64,000 nt of DNA from WJMT01 sp964456985 (GCA_964456985.1 CAYWDH010000003.1:1-64000), one strand, 5' to 3'; shown: positions 15,688 through 24,973, numbered from the stretch's first letter. The notes: a model not told the origin generated them from the letters alone. Program-made: numbers and translations.

Positions 15688-16227
15688 CAATTGATATTTA
15701 ACCTGTTCAAGATATTTCTTTCTTGCATCTAGAAAAAACGAATGATAGGTCTCTTCTCTAAAATCGGGATAAGTCCAGTCGAGGATTCTTATTTCATTTT
15801 TCCCAAATAAAAATTCAAGATGCCCATATATCCCCTGTTGCAAAGGAACTCTATGGCTGAAATCTTTGACCGTAGCCATTATTAATGAAGAATCATTGAT
15901 AATCCCGGGATCGATATTCACAATGCGGTGAGGGCTTTGAAGCCTTGTTCTTATTTTCTCCTCCACACGGTTAGTGGCTATTTTAATCTCACTCAGTGTT
16001 TCTGGATCTATCAGAGTCCCGAAGCTTATGAATTTCCTCAACAAAGACGCCCCACCCATCTGTTTTGAATAATAGTCAGTATAAGTGAACGGAAAAAAGT
16101 CACTTTCCATATCTATAGGGCCGAAAATATTCCCGAGCTCTTCTTTGGTTATAGAAAATACTTCCGGCTCCCCTGCCATGATTCCTATGACTAATTTCCT
16201 TTTTTTAAATGATTTTATCTCTGCCAT
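15682..16227 (-). CDS. DUF4416 family protein
   Basis: This 181-residue protein matches the DUF4416 family (sometimes annotated GTP-binding protein without a P-loop). Visible family features are the start KLVIGIMAGEPE, the segment FFPFTYTDYYSKQMG, NIDPGIINDSSLIMATVKDFSHR and WTYPDFREETYHSFFLDARKKYL. No catalytic motif that I recognise is present, and no signal peptide or membrane segment is seen. The function is unknown. It converges on the cysteine desulfurase gene with a 10-base gap. Confidence 0.75.
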   Translation of the reverse strand: MAEIKSFKKRKLVIGIMAGEPEVFSITKEELGNIFGPIDMESDFFPFTYTDYYSKQMGGASLLRKFISFGTLIDPETLSEIKIATNRVEEKIRTRLQSPHRIVNIDPGIINDSSLIMATVKDFSHRVPLQQGIYGHLEFLFGKNEIRILDWTYPDFREETYHSFFLDARKKYLEQVKYQLT

Positions 16228-16235
16228 CTTCTTTT

Positions 16236-16254
16236 AACCTGAATAAGTCTGGTT
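16236..16254. repeat. Short imperfect palindrome of the AACCTGA/TCAGGTT repeat group
   Basis: AACCTGAATAAGTCTGGTT is a compact copy in which the AACCTGA arm and a TCTGGTT arm flank ATAAG. It combines both ends of the motif seen at 5322-5363 and lies just upstream of the DUF4416 gene start. Confidence 0.45.
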
Positions 16255-16330
16255 AAATGAATTTTATCTAAATCAAACAAACAACTCAAATTTTTAAACA
16301 TGTAATCCTGTGGCCACAGCTTTAAATGCA

Positions 16331-16359
16331 TGGACATTTGAGCTCATATCTTTTATAAT
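16331..16359 (+). promoter_or_regulatory. Near-consensus promoter of asnS, implying a leaderless mRNA
   Basis: TGGACA (16331-16336, 5/6), a 17-base spacer and a perfect TATAAT (16354-16359). Only 9 bases separate the -10 box from the ATG at 16369, so the expected transcription start falls on or next to the A of the start codon. Confidence 0.75.
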
Positions 16360-16368
16360 CTTCCCATT

Positions 16369-17661
16369 ATGAAGTGGGTATATATCGAAGATCTTCCAAA
16401 GCATGAGAACCAACATGTGGAAATAAGAGGATGGGTCTATAACAAGCGCTCCAGCGGAAAGATAAGATTCCTCATCATCAGGGATGGAACCGGGTATGTT
16501 CAGGGGATGATTTACAGCGAGCAAAAAGACAGCCCTCTTTTCGAAAAATTTGATAAGCTTACCCAGGAATCATCTCTCTATATGAGGGGTGAGGTCAAAA
16601 AGGATAAGAGAGCCCCCGGTGGATATGAAATCAGCGTCAGCGATATTGATATCATCCAGATAGCAGAGAACTATCCTATCACTCCAAAAGAACACGGAAT
16701 CTCTTTTCTTATGAAGAACAGACATCTATGGCTGAGGTCAAGTAAACAGAATGCCGTTTTACAGATAAGAACGGAACTCATAAAAGCCATAAGAGATTTT
16801 TTTGATAACAGGGGCTTCCGTTTAATGGATACTCCCATACTCACACCAAGTGCCTGTGAAGGCACCACAACTCTTTTTGAGACAGAATATTTCGACCAGA
16901 GTGCTTATCTCAGTCAGAGCGGGCAGCTATATAATGAGGCTACAGCCATGGCCTTCGGAAAAGTCTATTGTTTCGGCCCTACCTTCAGGGCAGAAAAATC
17001 CAAAACAAGAAGACATTTGATTGAATTTTGGATGGTAGAGCCGGAGATAGCATTCGCTCAGCTGGATGATATAAAAAAATTAAGCGAAGATCTTGTTCTC
17101 TACATAATAAGACGTGTACTGGAAAACAAAAAAACAGAGCTTGAAATACTTGAGAGAGACACAAAACCTCTTGAGCAAGTAAAAAAACCGTTCCCAAGAA
17201 TCACTTATGAGGAAGTCCTTGAAAAATTGAAAGAGAAAGGCAGAAAACTCAATTTCGGAGATGATTTCGGCGCTCCTGAAGAGACTTTGATATCCAAGAT
17301 ATTCAAACAACCTGTGTGTATCACTCATTTTCCAGCAAAAATAAAAGCCTTTTATATGCAGCCTGATGACAAACGGCCTGACCTTGTATTGGGCTTGGAT
17401 GTGCTTGCTTCTGAAGGATATGGAGAAATCATAGGCGGGGGGCAAAGGATTCATGATATAAAGCTACTTAAGGAGAGAATAAAGGAACACAATCTCCCTG
17501 AAAAAGACTATGAGTGGTATGTTGATTTAAGAAAATACGGCTCTGTTCCCCATGCGGGTTTTGGTCTTGGTATTGAGCGCACTTTAGCCTGGATCTGTAA
17601 TATCAAGCATATTCGAGAAACCATCCCCTTTCCCAGACTCCTTTATCGTATTTATCCTTGA
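16369..17661 (+). CDS. asnS: Asparaginyl-tRNA synthetase
   Basis: Class II aminoacyl-tRNA synthetase charging tRNA-Asn. The 430-residue protein has an N-terminal OB-fold anticodon-binding domain (VEIRGWVYNKRSSGKIRFLIIRDG split at residues 18-41). The class II core follows with motif 2 CFGPTFRAEKSKTRRHL.EFWM and motif 3 GFGLGIERTLAWIC. The block TPSACEGTTTLF is typical of AsnRS rather than AspRS, which supports the specificity. The ATG lies 9 bases after a TATAAT box and has no Shine-Dalgarno sequence. Its own promoter suggests independent transcription from the rimO operon that begins 59 bases downstream. Confidence 0.93.
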   Translation: MKWVYIEDLPKHENQHVEIRGWVYNKRSSGKIRFLIIRDGTGYVQGMIYSEQKDSPLFEKFDKLTQESSLYMRGEVKKDKRAPGGYEISVSDIDIIQIAENYPITPKEHGISFLMKNRHLWLRSSKQNAVLQIRTELIKAIRDFFDNRGFRLMDTPILTPSACEGTTTLFETEYFDQSAYLSQSGQLYNEATAMAFGKVYCFGPTFRAEKSKTRRHLIEFWMVEPEIAFAQLDDIKKLSEDLVLYIIRRVLENKKTELEILERDTKPLEQVKKPFPRITYEEVLEKLKEKGRKLNFGDDFGAPEETLISKIFKQPVCITHFPAKIKAFYMQPDDKRPDLVLGLDVLASEGYGEIIGGGQRIHDIKLLKERIKEHNLPEKDYEWYVDLRKYGSVPHAGFGLGIERTLAWICNIKHIRETIPFPRLLYRIYP

Positions 17662-17720
17662 CTATGCCTTATACCACAACTGCAAATGTCCGGAGACAGA
17701 AAATTTAGTCGGATATATCC

Positions 17721-19043
17721 ATGATAACAACTGCTTTGGTCAACCTTGGTTGCGCTAAAAACCTTGTGGACAGCGAAGTCATGCTGGGTTATCTTGACAA
17801 AAAAGGATATATAATAAGTACTGATTTAGATCAGGCAGATATCATTATTATCAATACGTGCGGATTTATAAAAGAAGCAAGAATAGAATCAGAATCCGCA
17901 ATAAGAGAAGCCGTAAAGGCAAAGCAAAAAGCAAAAAGCAAAAAAATGGTCATAGTGGCCGGATGCTATGTTGAAAGGTTTCAGAATGCCCTGAAAGCCA
18001 AATTCCCTGACGTTGACCGCTGGACTGGGGTTAAAGATTTTAACCGTATAGATGATATCATATCAGGCAGGTCTTTCCCGAAATCAGACAGGTGTTATTT
18101 ATATGACCATAAGGCTCCCCGATATCTTTCAACCCCCTCCTCATGGACTTATATTAAAATATCAGAAGGATGCTCCCACAAATGCTCTTTCTGTGCGATC
18201 CCTCTTATTAAAGGGGATTACCGGTCCCGTTCCATTCCCTCCATTGTTCGTGAAGCTTCCCTGCTTGCTGATAAGGGAATAAAAGAAATAAATATCATAT
18301 CTCAGGATTCCACATACTATGGCAAAGACCTTGGTTTGAAAAACGGACTGTCTTCCCTTTTACAAGAGCTGATCCAAATAAAAAAAATAAAATGGATCAG
18401 GGTTCTTTATGCTTATCCTGAAGAAATCAATGATTCCCTGCTTGAAGTGTTCAACGAGCCAAATATCTGTTCCTATATGGATTGTCCCTTCCAGCACTCA
18501 AACCGTACAATTCTAAACCAGATGAAAAGAGGTATGGATGGAGCCCAAGCATTACGTCTTATTGAAAAAATAAGGAAACAAGTTCCAGCTATTGCTTTGA
18601 GAACCACTGTGATTGTTGGTTTTCCTGGGGAAGAAAAGAGGCATTTTGAGGAATTAAAAAATTTTATACATGCGGCACAATTTGATCATTTGGGAGTCTT
18701 TGCCTATTCTAGAGAAAAGAACACAGAAAGCTATGGACTCGGAGACATGGTGGATAATGAAACCAAGATAAACAGAATGCGCGAAATAATGGACATCCAA
18801 TCAGACATATCATCTGAAAAAAACAGAAAATATCTGGGCCGCCGGATGGAGGTCATTGTTGAAGGACGATTGGAAGCGGATCCGTCTCTCTTGGTCGGAA
18901 GAACGGAGTATCAAGCCCCTGAAGTGGACGGATTGGTCTATGTCGACCTTAAAAAGAACCAAAAAGGTGTTGTTGAAAAGCTTCAGACAATTAAAATCAC
19001 CGGCTGTGACGATTACGATTTATACGGAGAACAAACAACATGA
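17721..19043 (+). CDS. rimO: Ribosomal protein uS12 methylthiotransferase RimO
   Basis: Radical SAM methylthiotransferase that modifies an Asp of ribosomal protein S12. The 440-residue sequence shows the N-terminal UPF0004 domain with its cluster cysteines (LVNLGCAKNLVDSE, NTCGFI, AGCYVERF), the radical SAM motif CSHKCSFC followed by IPLIKGDYRSR, and a C-terminal TRAM domain (RRMEVIVEGR...). The start LVNLGCAKN.VDSE separates RimO from MiaB. It leads an operon in which the next gene overlaps by 4 bases. Confidence 0.95.
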   Translation: MITTALVNLGCAKNLVDSEVMLGYLDKKGYIISTDLDQADIIIINTCGFIKEARIESESAIREAVKAKQKAKSKKMVIVAGCYVERFQNALKAKFPDVDRWTGVKDFNRIDDIISGRSFPKSDRCYLYDHKAPRYLSTPSSWTYIKISEGCSHKCSFCAIPLIKGDYRSRSIPSIVREASLLADKGIKEINIISQDSTYYGKDLGLKNGLSSLLQELIQIKKIKWIRVLYAYPEEINDSLLEVFNEPNICSYMDCPFQHSNRTILNQMKRGMDGAQALRLIEKIRKQVPAIALRTTVIVGFPGEEKRHFEELKNFIHAAQFDHLGVFAYSREKNTESYGLGDMVDNETKINRMREIMDIQSDISSEKNRKYLGRRMEVIVEGRLEADPSLLVGRTEYQAPEVDGLVYVDLKKNQKGVVEKLQTIKITGCDDYDLYGEQTT

Positions 19044-19489
19044 AACTTTTTTCAAAGGTAATATCCAGTTTTTTCGGAATCGGTTTTTTTCCGGTTGCAC
19101 CAGGAACCCTAGCCAGTCTGATAACAGTGCTCATTTACAAATATGTGCTTTATCAACTGGAATGGCCTTTTCTGTTAGTTCTATTTGTTTTTATCTATTT
19201 ATTGGGAGTGACTGCTTCATCCAAGTATGTGTCTCTGACCGGAAAGCATGATCCCGGCGAGGTAGTCATAGATGAAGTACTGGGGCAGCTCATAGCTCTT
19301 TTTCTGTTGAAACCATCCTGGATTCTGGTTTTATCCGCTTTTTTCCTCTTCCGTTTTTTTGATATAATCAAACCTCTATTCATCAAAAAGGCAGAAAAGT
19401 TTTCCAAAGGCTGGGGAATTATGCTTGATGATATAATCGCTGGAATGTACACAAGTATTATCCTTAATATTATTATTCTTTTGATATGA
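19040..19489 (+). CDS. pgpA: Phosphatidylglycerophosphatase A
   Basis: Membrane enzyme that dephosphorylates phosphatidylglycerophosphate to phosphatidylglycerol. The 149-residue sequence has the family motifs FFPVAPGTLASL near the N-terminus, PGEVVIDEVLGQ with acidic catalytic residues, and DDIIAGMY at the end, with about four hydrophobic segments. The ATG overlaps the rimO stop (ATGA) and its own stop overlaps cinA in the same way, indicating translational coupling. plsY and gpsA further down make this a phospholipid-synthesis operon. Confidence 0.93.
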   Translation: MKLFSKVISSFFGIGFFPVAPGTLASLITVLIYKYVLYQLEWPFLLVLFVFIYLLGVTASSKYVSLTGKHDPGEVVIDEVLGQLIALFLLKPSWILVLSAFFLFRFFDIIKPLFIKKAEKFSKGWGIMLDDIIAGMYTSIILNIIILLI

Positions 19490-20763
19490 GAAAAAAAAAC
19501 AATTCAATTATTGAAATAATCGCTGTCGGCTCTGAGCTTCTGACTCCTTATTATCAGGATACGAACTCACTGTACATCACATCCCAGTTAAATGACTTGG
19601 GACTAAATGTCGCTTTTAAGACCATTGTTGGAGATGATCCCGGTTCTTTGCTTTCTTGTTTTAAACTGGCTTTTAAACGAGCTGATATAGTTTTTATCAT
19701 CGGAGGATTGGGCCCTACCAGTGATGATATAACCAGGGAAATTTTTGCAGAAGCATCGGGAAAAGAACTGGAATTCAGGAGTGACCTGCTGGATTACATA
19801 AAAAGCAGGTTCAAAAAAAGAGGCTTGAGCATGACCTCTTCCAACGAGAAACAGGCTTTTGTTATTAAAGGATCTGAATTCATTGAAAACAGGGTTGGAA
19901 CAGCCCCGGGGCTCTGGATCGAGGAATCAGGGTTCACAGCTGTTCTTCTTCCCGGTCCGCCAATAGAGCTAAAAACTATGTTTGAATCTGGGGTCATGCC
20001 CCGAATGGAAAAATACAGAAACGGGTTCAATTTTCGTAAAATTTTAAAAATCACAGGGATTACAGAATCCGGCATAGAGACCCTTGTATCAGATTTATAT
20101 CCGAAATCCCCTGAAATCGAAATGTCTGTTCTTGCTTATCCCGGGCAGATAGAAATTCACATAACCAGCCATTCTCTTTCTTCTTCTGAAAAGGCTGCAA
20201 GTATGATCGATCCCCTGATCAAATCATTAAAGGGACGTTTAAAAAATAATATCTTTTCGGAAAAGAATGAAGAACTGGAGGAAGTCGTAGGAAAACTCCT
20301 TCTCAAAAAAAAGCAGACACTATCCACTGCCGAATCCTGTACTGGAGGGCTTCTGGGTCACCGGATTACAAATATCCCCGGCAGTTCAAGTTATTTTTTG
20401 CAGGGAGTGCAGGTCTACTCTAATCAGGCAAAAAAAGAGCTGCTTGAAATCGATGAGGATGTGATTAAGAAACACGGTGCTGTAAGTGCTGAAGTGGCTG
20501 GCCAAATGGCTGAAGGGATAAGAAAAAAATCTGTGTCTGATTTTGGGCTGGCCATAACAGGAATTGCCGGGCCAGGAGGCGGCACCAAAGAAAAACCAGT
20601 CGGTCTTGTATTTACCGCATTATCCTGGAATAATGGAACAAAAGTCGACAAGAACCAATTTTTAGGTCTGAGAGGCTCCGTAAAGTTCCAGGCAACACAG
20701 AAGGCAATGGATATGTTGAGAAGACATATTTTATTAAACAGAAACAAATCCATAAAACAATGA
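19486..20763 (+). CDS. cinA: CinA-family protein with nicotinamide-nucleotide amidase domain
   Basis: A full-length two-domain CinA of 425 residues. The N-terminal molybdopterin-binding-like (COG1058) domain contains AVGSELLTPYYQDTNS, FIIGGLGPTSDDITRE and LPGPPIEL. The C-terminal domain contains STAESCTGGLLGHRIT, GVQVYSNQAKKELL and AITGIAGPGGGTKEKPVG, typical of enzymes that deamidate nicotinamide mononucleotide in NAD salvage. The N-terminal domain of relatives is an ADP-ribose pyrophosphatase. It is coupled by 4-base overlap to pgpA; thpR follows 10 bases later. Confidence 0.94.
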   Translation: MRKKNNSIIEIIAVGSELLTPYYQDTNSLYITSQLNDLGLNVAFKTIVGDDPGSLLSCFKLAFKRADIVFIIGGLGPTSDDITREIFAEASGKELEFRSDLLDYIKSRFKKRGLSMTSSNEKQAFVIKGSEFIENRVGTAPGLWIEESGFTAVLLPGPPIELKTMFESGVMPRMEKYRNGFNFRKILKITGITESGIETLVSDLYPKSPEIEMSVLAYPGQIEIHITSHSLSSSEKAASMIDPLIKSLKGRLKNNIFSEKNEELEEVVGKLLLKKKQTLSTAESCTGGLLGHRITNIPGSSSYFLQGVQVYSNQAKKELLEIDEDVIKKHGAVSAEVAGQMAEGIRKKSVSDFGLAITGIAGPGGGTKEKPVGLVFTALSWNNGTKVDKNQFLGLRGSVKFQATQKAMDMLRRHILLNRNKSIKQ

Positions 20764-20773
20764 AAGGAATTTC

Positions 20774-21331
20774 ATGAGGACTTTTATTGCAGTCATACTT
20801 GATCCGAAGATAAAAGAAAAGTTGACCAGGATGGTTATTCAATTCAAGAAAATAAGTTCAGGAATCAAATGGGTAAGACCTGAATCCATGCATATCACGC
20901 TTAAATTTCTTGGGAATATAGACAACCAAAAAGCAGACCAAATAAAAGAAGTGATGGACCATGTTTCCCAAAAACACAGATCTTTTCACCTGGCTTGTAT
21001 TGGCGTGGGGACCTTTCCGCAAAAAAGCAGAAAGCCTAAAGTCATATGGGTAGGATTCAATGAGCACGATCCTCTGAAAACACTTCAATCGGAGATAGAA
21101 TCGGAACTTGAAAGAATTGGATTTCCAAAGGAAAAAAGGAATTTTTATCCCCATCTGACCCTGGGAAGAATAAAAAAAAGCGCTGCTTTTCACAATCTTA
21201 TCCCTGAACTCGAAAGAGCCGAACAAAAGGAATTCGGTATCACAAAAGTGGATCGCATCACTTTATTTAAAAGCACCCTGACACCGTCCGGAGCCATTTA
21301 TGATATACTTCATGAGAGTGAATTAAAATGA
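20774..21331 (+). CDS. thpR: RNA 2',3'-cyclic phosphodiesterase (2H family)
   Basis: A 185-residue 2H phosphoesterase (LigT/ThpR family). The two catalytic H-x-T-x motifs are visible as HITLKFLG near residue 40 and HLTLGRIK near residue 128. The N-terminal MRTFIAVILDP is typical. Relatives hydrolyse 2',3'-cyclic phosphate ends of RNA, and some ligate tRNA halves in vitro. AAAGGAATTTC precedes the ATG. It shares the rimO-gpsA operon and often sits next to cinA in other genomes. Confidence 0.92.
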   Translation: MRTFIAVILDPKIKEKLTRMVIQFKKISSGIKWVRPESMHITLKFLGNIDNQKADQIKEVMDHVSQKHRSFHLACIGVGTFPQKSRKPKVIWVGFNEHDPLKTLQSEIESELERIGFPKEKRNFYPHLTLGRIKKSAAFHNLIPELERAEQKEFGITKVDRITLFKSTLTPSGAIYDILHESELK

Positions 21332-21918
21332 AGATTATCTACGCGCTTTTGTCTTATCTATTGGGCTCTGTTCCCAGTGGATATCTCATCTATCGGAGGA
21401 TTAAAAAACGTGATATCCGTAAATTCGGAAGCAAAAGTATGGGGGCTACAAACCTTCTGCGACTTACAGATAAAAAAACCGCACTTCTGGCAGCCTCTTT
21501 TGATATACTCAAAGGATTCCTACCGGTCTTTCTATCCCTGAAATTGTTTGACGACCTAAATTTTTCCCTCCTCTGCGGTTTTTTAGCTGTTTTAGGGCAT
21601 TGTTTCCCTGTATACATAAAATTTAGGGGCGGAAAGGGGGTAGCCACCACTGCAGGAGTTTATCTCGCTCTGTCCTTACCCTCTTTAGGAATAGTCGCTG
21701 TTGTCTTTTTGGCTGCCATCGCACTAACAAAATATGTTTCTCTAGGTTCTCTTCTTGGCATCATGACTCTTCCACTGACTGCCCTGCTTTTTGGATATGA
21801 AAAGCAGTTTGTTTTTTTTGGGGGAGCTCTATTTCTGCTTATTGTCTTCCAGCACAGAGAAAATATAAAGCGCTTAATCCAGGGAAAAGAAAGAAAGTTG
21901 GGAGAGAAAGAAGAATGA
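21328..21918 (+). CDS. plsY: Acyl-phosphate:glycerol-3-phosphate acyltransferase PlsY
   Basis: Inner-membrane enzyme that acylates glycerol 3-phosphate at position 1 with acyl-phosphate. The 196-residue sequence shows the three PlsY motifs: GSVPSGYL, GSKSMGATNLLR and FRGGKGVATTAGVYL, with several transmembrane segments. It overlaps thpR and gpsA by 4 bases at each end, and gpsA supplies its substrate, so the genes are functionally and translationally coupled. Confidence 0.95.
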   Translation: MKIIYALLSYLLGSVPSGYLIYRRIKKRDIRKFGSKSMGATNLLRLTDKKTALLAASFDILKGFLPVFLSLKLFDDLNFSLLCGFLAVLGHCFPVYIKFRGGKGVATTAGVYLALSLPSLGIVAVVFLAAIALTKYVSLGSLLGIMTLPLTALLFGYEKQFVFFGGALFLLIVFQHRENIKRLIQGKERKLGEKEE

Positions 21919-22919
21919 TAGCGAGCGTCATAGGAGGAGGAAGTTGGGGGAGTGCTTTCAGCATCCACTTGGGAAGAAAGGGAATAGAAACAAAACTCTG
22001 GATTCGGGAGCCTGAAATATATGATGCAGCCTGCATACATAGAGAGAACAAAACATTTCTTCCAGGGGTTCTTTTTCCCAGATCTGTTTCGTTCCATAAT
22101 GATCTGAAACCTGCTTTAAAAGACACTGATATTGTGTTCATCGCTGTTCCTTCCGAATACTGCAGGGAAATGTATGGAGAAATCTCTTCCTTTCTTACAA
22201 AAAACCAGATAATAGTAAGTCTGACCAAAGGGATCGAATACAAATCCCTGAAACGCATGAGCGAGCTGATGCAGGAAATATTTGATCCTGAAATAGCATC
22301 AAAAATAGCGGTGTTGTCTGGTCCTAGTTTTGCGCGCGAAGTATCGGAATCTCATCCCACGGCAGTGGTCGCTGCCTCAAGGGAAAGCACTGTTTCCCGC
22401 ACTATACAGACTTTTCTTTCCAGCGGGTTTTTTCGAGTTTATACTTCCAATGATGTGCTTGGAGTCGAGCTTGCAGGTGCTTTGAAAAACATTATAGCTA
22501 TATCTGCCGGCATATCAGACGGTCTCGGGTATGGAAGAAACACACTGGCAGCACTCATAACAAGAGGCATAGCCGAGATAACAAGGCTTGGAATCAAAAT
22601 GGGCGCCAAGCCTGACACTTTCTCAGGATTAGCCGGAATAGGAGACCTGGTCCTTACCTGCACAGGGAAATTGAGCAGGAACAGATATGTCGGGTTTGAA
22701 CTGGGAAAAGGAGGTTCTATTCAGAGTATTTTAAAGAAGATGAAAATGGTTGCAGAGGGCGTTACCACTACTCTCTCAGCGCGCAGACTCGCTGAGGAAT
22801 ATGAGATTGAGATGCCCATATGTGAACAAATGTATGAAATACTCTATAAAAACAAAGACCCAAGACAGGCCCTTAAGGACCTTATGACAAGAAAATTAAA
22901 GGAAGAAAAAATATTTTAG
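21915..22919 (+). CDS. gpsA: Glycerol-3-phosphate dehydrogenase [NAD(P)+]
   Basis: Reduces dihydroxyacetone phosphate to sn-glycerol 3-phosphate for phospholipid synthesis. The 334-residue sequence has the nucleotide-binding start IGGGSWGSAFSIHL, then VFIAVPSEYCREM, SLTKGIE, the signature SGPSFAREV, the catalytic Lys in GALKNIIAISAGISDGLGYG, and GLAGIGDLVLTCTGKLSRNR. The length and motif order are normal. It is the last strictly overlapping gene of the operon. Confidence 0.96.
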   Translation: MIASVIGGGSWGSAFSIHLGRKGIETKLWIREPEIYDAACIHRENKTFLPGVLFPRSVSFHNDLKPALKDTDIVFIAVPSEYCREMYGEISSFLTKNQIIVSLTKGIEYKSLKRMSELMQEIFDPEIASKIAVLSGPSFAREVSESHPTAVVAASRESTVSRTIQTFLSSGFFRVYTSNDVLGVELAGALKNIIAISAGISDGLGYGRNTLAALITRGIAEITRLGIKMGAKPDTFSGLAGIGDLVLTCTGKLSRNRYVGFELGKGGSIQSILKKMKMVAEGVTTTLSARRLAEEYEIEMPICEQMYEILYKNKDPRQALKDLMTRKLKEEKIF

Positions 22920-22936
22920 ATATGGGGGTTATGCAA

Positions 22937-23707
22937 ATGAAAGCAAAATCAATAGTCATGCTTATTGTATGTGGGCTCTTGTTATCCTGCGCCACCAGCC
23001 AGCAGAGGCTTCAAAAGAAGCGAGAAAAGGATCCAAACTATCAGTACAATCTGGGGATATTCTATATCAATAACGGAGAGCCGGAAATGGCCTTGGAACA
23101 TTTGGACAGATCTTTATCGCTTGATCCTGATAACACACTGACGTTTATAGGGAAGGGACTGGCATATACCATGCTGGGAAAATTAAAGGAAGCTGAAAAT
23201 AACTACAAAAAAGCCTTGAGTCTGGATCCTGGACTGGCGGAAGCTCATAATTATTTGGGATCTGTTTATCAGGAAATGGGGATGCTGGATAAAGCTGAAC
23301 AGGAATTTTTAAAAGCAGCGACAGATGAAAGATATCACTCCCGGGAACTCCCCTATTATAACCTGGCACGTCTTTATTTGATAAAAGAGGACAATGAGAA
23401 AGCCTTTGAATACATACAGAGGTCTCTTGAATTCAATGAAAAGCTGGCTATGTCTCTCAATCTTTACGCCTTGATCTGTGAAAAATTCGAAAAATTCGAA
23501 GCCGCAATTGATTACTATAAAAAAGCGTTAAAATATGCTCCTGAGGAAATAAACATCAAATTCAATTTAGCAGGTGCTTATATGAAAAATGGTGATTATT
23601 ATAATGCAGAGAAAGTTCTCCTGGAGATCAAGCCTGCTGCCGAAGACCCTGAATTAAAGAAAAACATAGATAATTATCTTAAGATCATTAAAGAAAGCAG
23701 GAAATAA
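22937..23707 (+). CDS. TPR-repeat lipoprotein, PilF/PilW-like
   Basis: A predicted lipoprotein with about five tetratricopeptide repeats. From the ATG at 22937 the leader is MKAKSIVMLIVCGLLLSC, with a lipobox LLSC. Repeats of the type YNLGIFYINNGEPEMALEHLDRSLSLDPDN and NNYKKALSLDPGLAEAHNYLGSVY follow, and GDYYNAEKVLLEI closes the array. The order resembles PilF/PilW pilotins, but no pilus gene is present nearby, so a general outer-membrane scaffolding role is as likely. The start at 22937 is preferred over ATGs at 22922 and 22931 because GGGGG at 22925-22929 lies 7 bases ahead of it. Confidence 0.8.
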   Translation: MKAKSIVMLIVCGLLLSCATSQQRLQKKREKDPNYQYNLGIFYINNGEPEMALEHLDRSLSLDPDNTLTFIGKGLAYTMLGKLKEAENNYKKALSLDPGLAEAHNYLGSVYQEMGMLDKAEQEFLKAATDERYHSRELPYYNLARLYLIKEDNEKAFEYIQRSLEFNEKLAMSLNLYALICEKFEKFEAAIDYYKKALKYAPEEINIKFNLAGAYMKNGDYYNAEKVLLEIKPAAEDPELKKNIDNYLKIIKESRK

Positions 23708-23716
23708 TCCTATAAA

Positions 23717-24973
23717 TCAGGTTCCTTCCTCCCACCCTTTTAAATATCTTTTCTGATCGGCTGTCAAGCTGTCTATCTCTATGTTCATGGTCTTTAATTT
23801 CCGCAGAGCTATATCCTCATCAATTTCTTTAGGTACCGGATATACTTTTTTCTTAAGTTCTTTTCCTTCTTTCGACAGGTAAACCACACTCAATGCCTGG
23901 TTCGCAAAACTCATATCCATAACAGAAGCTGGGTGGCCTTCTGCTGCAGAAAGATTTAAAAGCCTTCCGTCTGCAAGAAGAAAAATCTTTCGTCCGTTTC
24001 TGAGTGTGAATTCTTCCACAAGTTTTTTAATGTTTCTTTTTCCTTTCGATATTTTATTAAGAGCAGGAATATCGATTTCAACATTAAAATGCCCTGAATT
24101 GGCAACAATAGCCCCGTCCTTCATCTTACTAAAGTGTTCTTCTGATATAACATTCTTATCTCCGGTAACAGTGATAAAGATATCACCTACTTCAGAGGCT
24201 TTTATCAAAGGCATGACCTGAAATCCATCCATAACAGCCTCAAGAGCTCTGAGGGGATCGACCTCGCAAATAATAACCTTTGCCCCGGCTCCTCTAGCTC
24301 TCGTTGCGACTCCGCGGCCGCACCATCCATAACCGCAGACGACAAAGTTTATACCCGCAATAAGAATGTTTGTTGATCTTAATATACCGTCTATAGTGCT
24401 CTGCCCTGTTCCGTATCTGTTATCAAAGAGATGTTTTGTGTTGGCATCATTGACGGCGATGATCGGATAATTCAGCACTTTTTGAGCAGCCATGCTTTTC
24501 AGGCGTATCACTCCTGTTGTCGTCTCTTCAGTGCCGCCTATAATATCTTTGAACAACTCTTTTCTTTGAGAATGTATAGTGCTGACAAGGTCAGCTCCGT
24601 CGTCCATGGTAATATTGGGCTTGTTGTCCAGAGCCTGGTTTATGTGCCGGTAGTAAGTTTCATTATCCTCCCCGTTTATGGAAAAAACAGGCACCTCATA
24701 GAATTTAACCAAAGCAGCGGCAATATCATCCTGGGTACTTAACGGATTGGAGGCAGTCAAAGCTACCTGGCCCCCCCCTTCTTTGATGGTTTCCATGAGA
24801 TTGGCTGTTTCACTTGTGACGTGAAGGCATGCTGAAATTCTTAATCCTTTAAGCGGTTTTTCCTTTTTGAATTTATTTTTGATATCCGCGAGGACAGGCA
24901 TAAACCTAGCTGCCCATTCCATACGCCGCTTGCCTTGTTCAGCCAAATTAATATCCTTTATGTCGTAGTTCAT
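23717..24973 (-). CDS. ahcY: Adenosylhomocysteinase
   Basis: Hydrolyses S-adenosylhomocysteine to adenosine and homocysteine, relieving inhibition of methyltransferases. From the ATG at 24971-24973 the protein has 418 residues. Landmarks are ACLHVTSETANLMETI, ALTASNPLSTQDDIAA, the NAD-contacting NDANTKHLFDNRYGTGQSTIDGI region, VVCGYGWCGRGVATRARG, and the C-terminal block with LNLSAAEGHPASVMD. A GAGGAG ribosome binding site lies 7 bases before this ATG, whereas the in-frame ATG at 25000 has none. metK is 53 bases upstream, so the two genes form a SAM-cycle operon. Confidence 0.95.
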   Translation of the reverse strand: MNYDIKDINLAEQGKRRMEWAARFMPVLADIKNKFKKEKPLKGLRISACLHVTSETANLMETIKEGGGQVALTASNPLSTQDDIAAALVKFYEVPVFSINGEDNETYYRHINQALDNKPNITMDDGADLVSTIHSQRKELFKDIIGGTEETTTGVIRLKSMAAQKVLNYPIIAVNDANTKHLFDNRYGTGQSTIDGILRSTNILIAGINFVVCGYGWCGRGVATRARGAGAKVIICEVDPLRALEAVMDGFQVMPLIKASEVGDIFITVTGDKNVISEEHFSKMKDGAIVANSGHFNVEIDIPALNKISKGKRNIKKLVEEFTLRNGRKIFLLADGRLLNLSAAEGHPASVMDMSFANQALSVVYLSKEGKELKKKVYPVPKEIDEDIALRKLKTMNIEIDSLTADQKRYLKGWEEGT

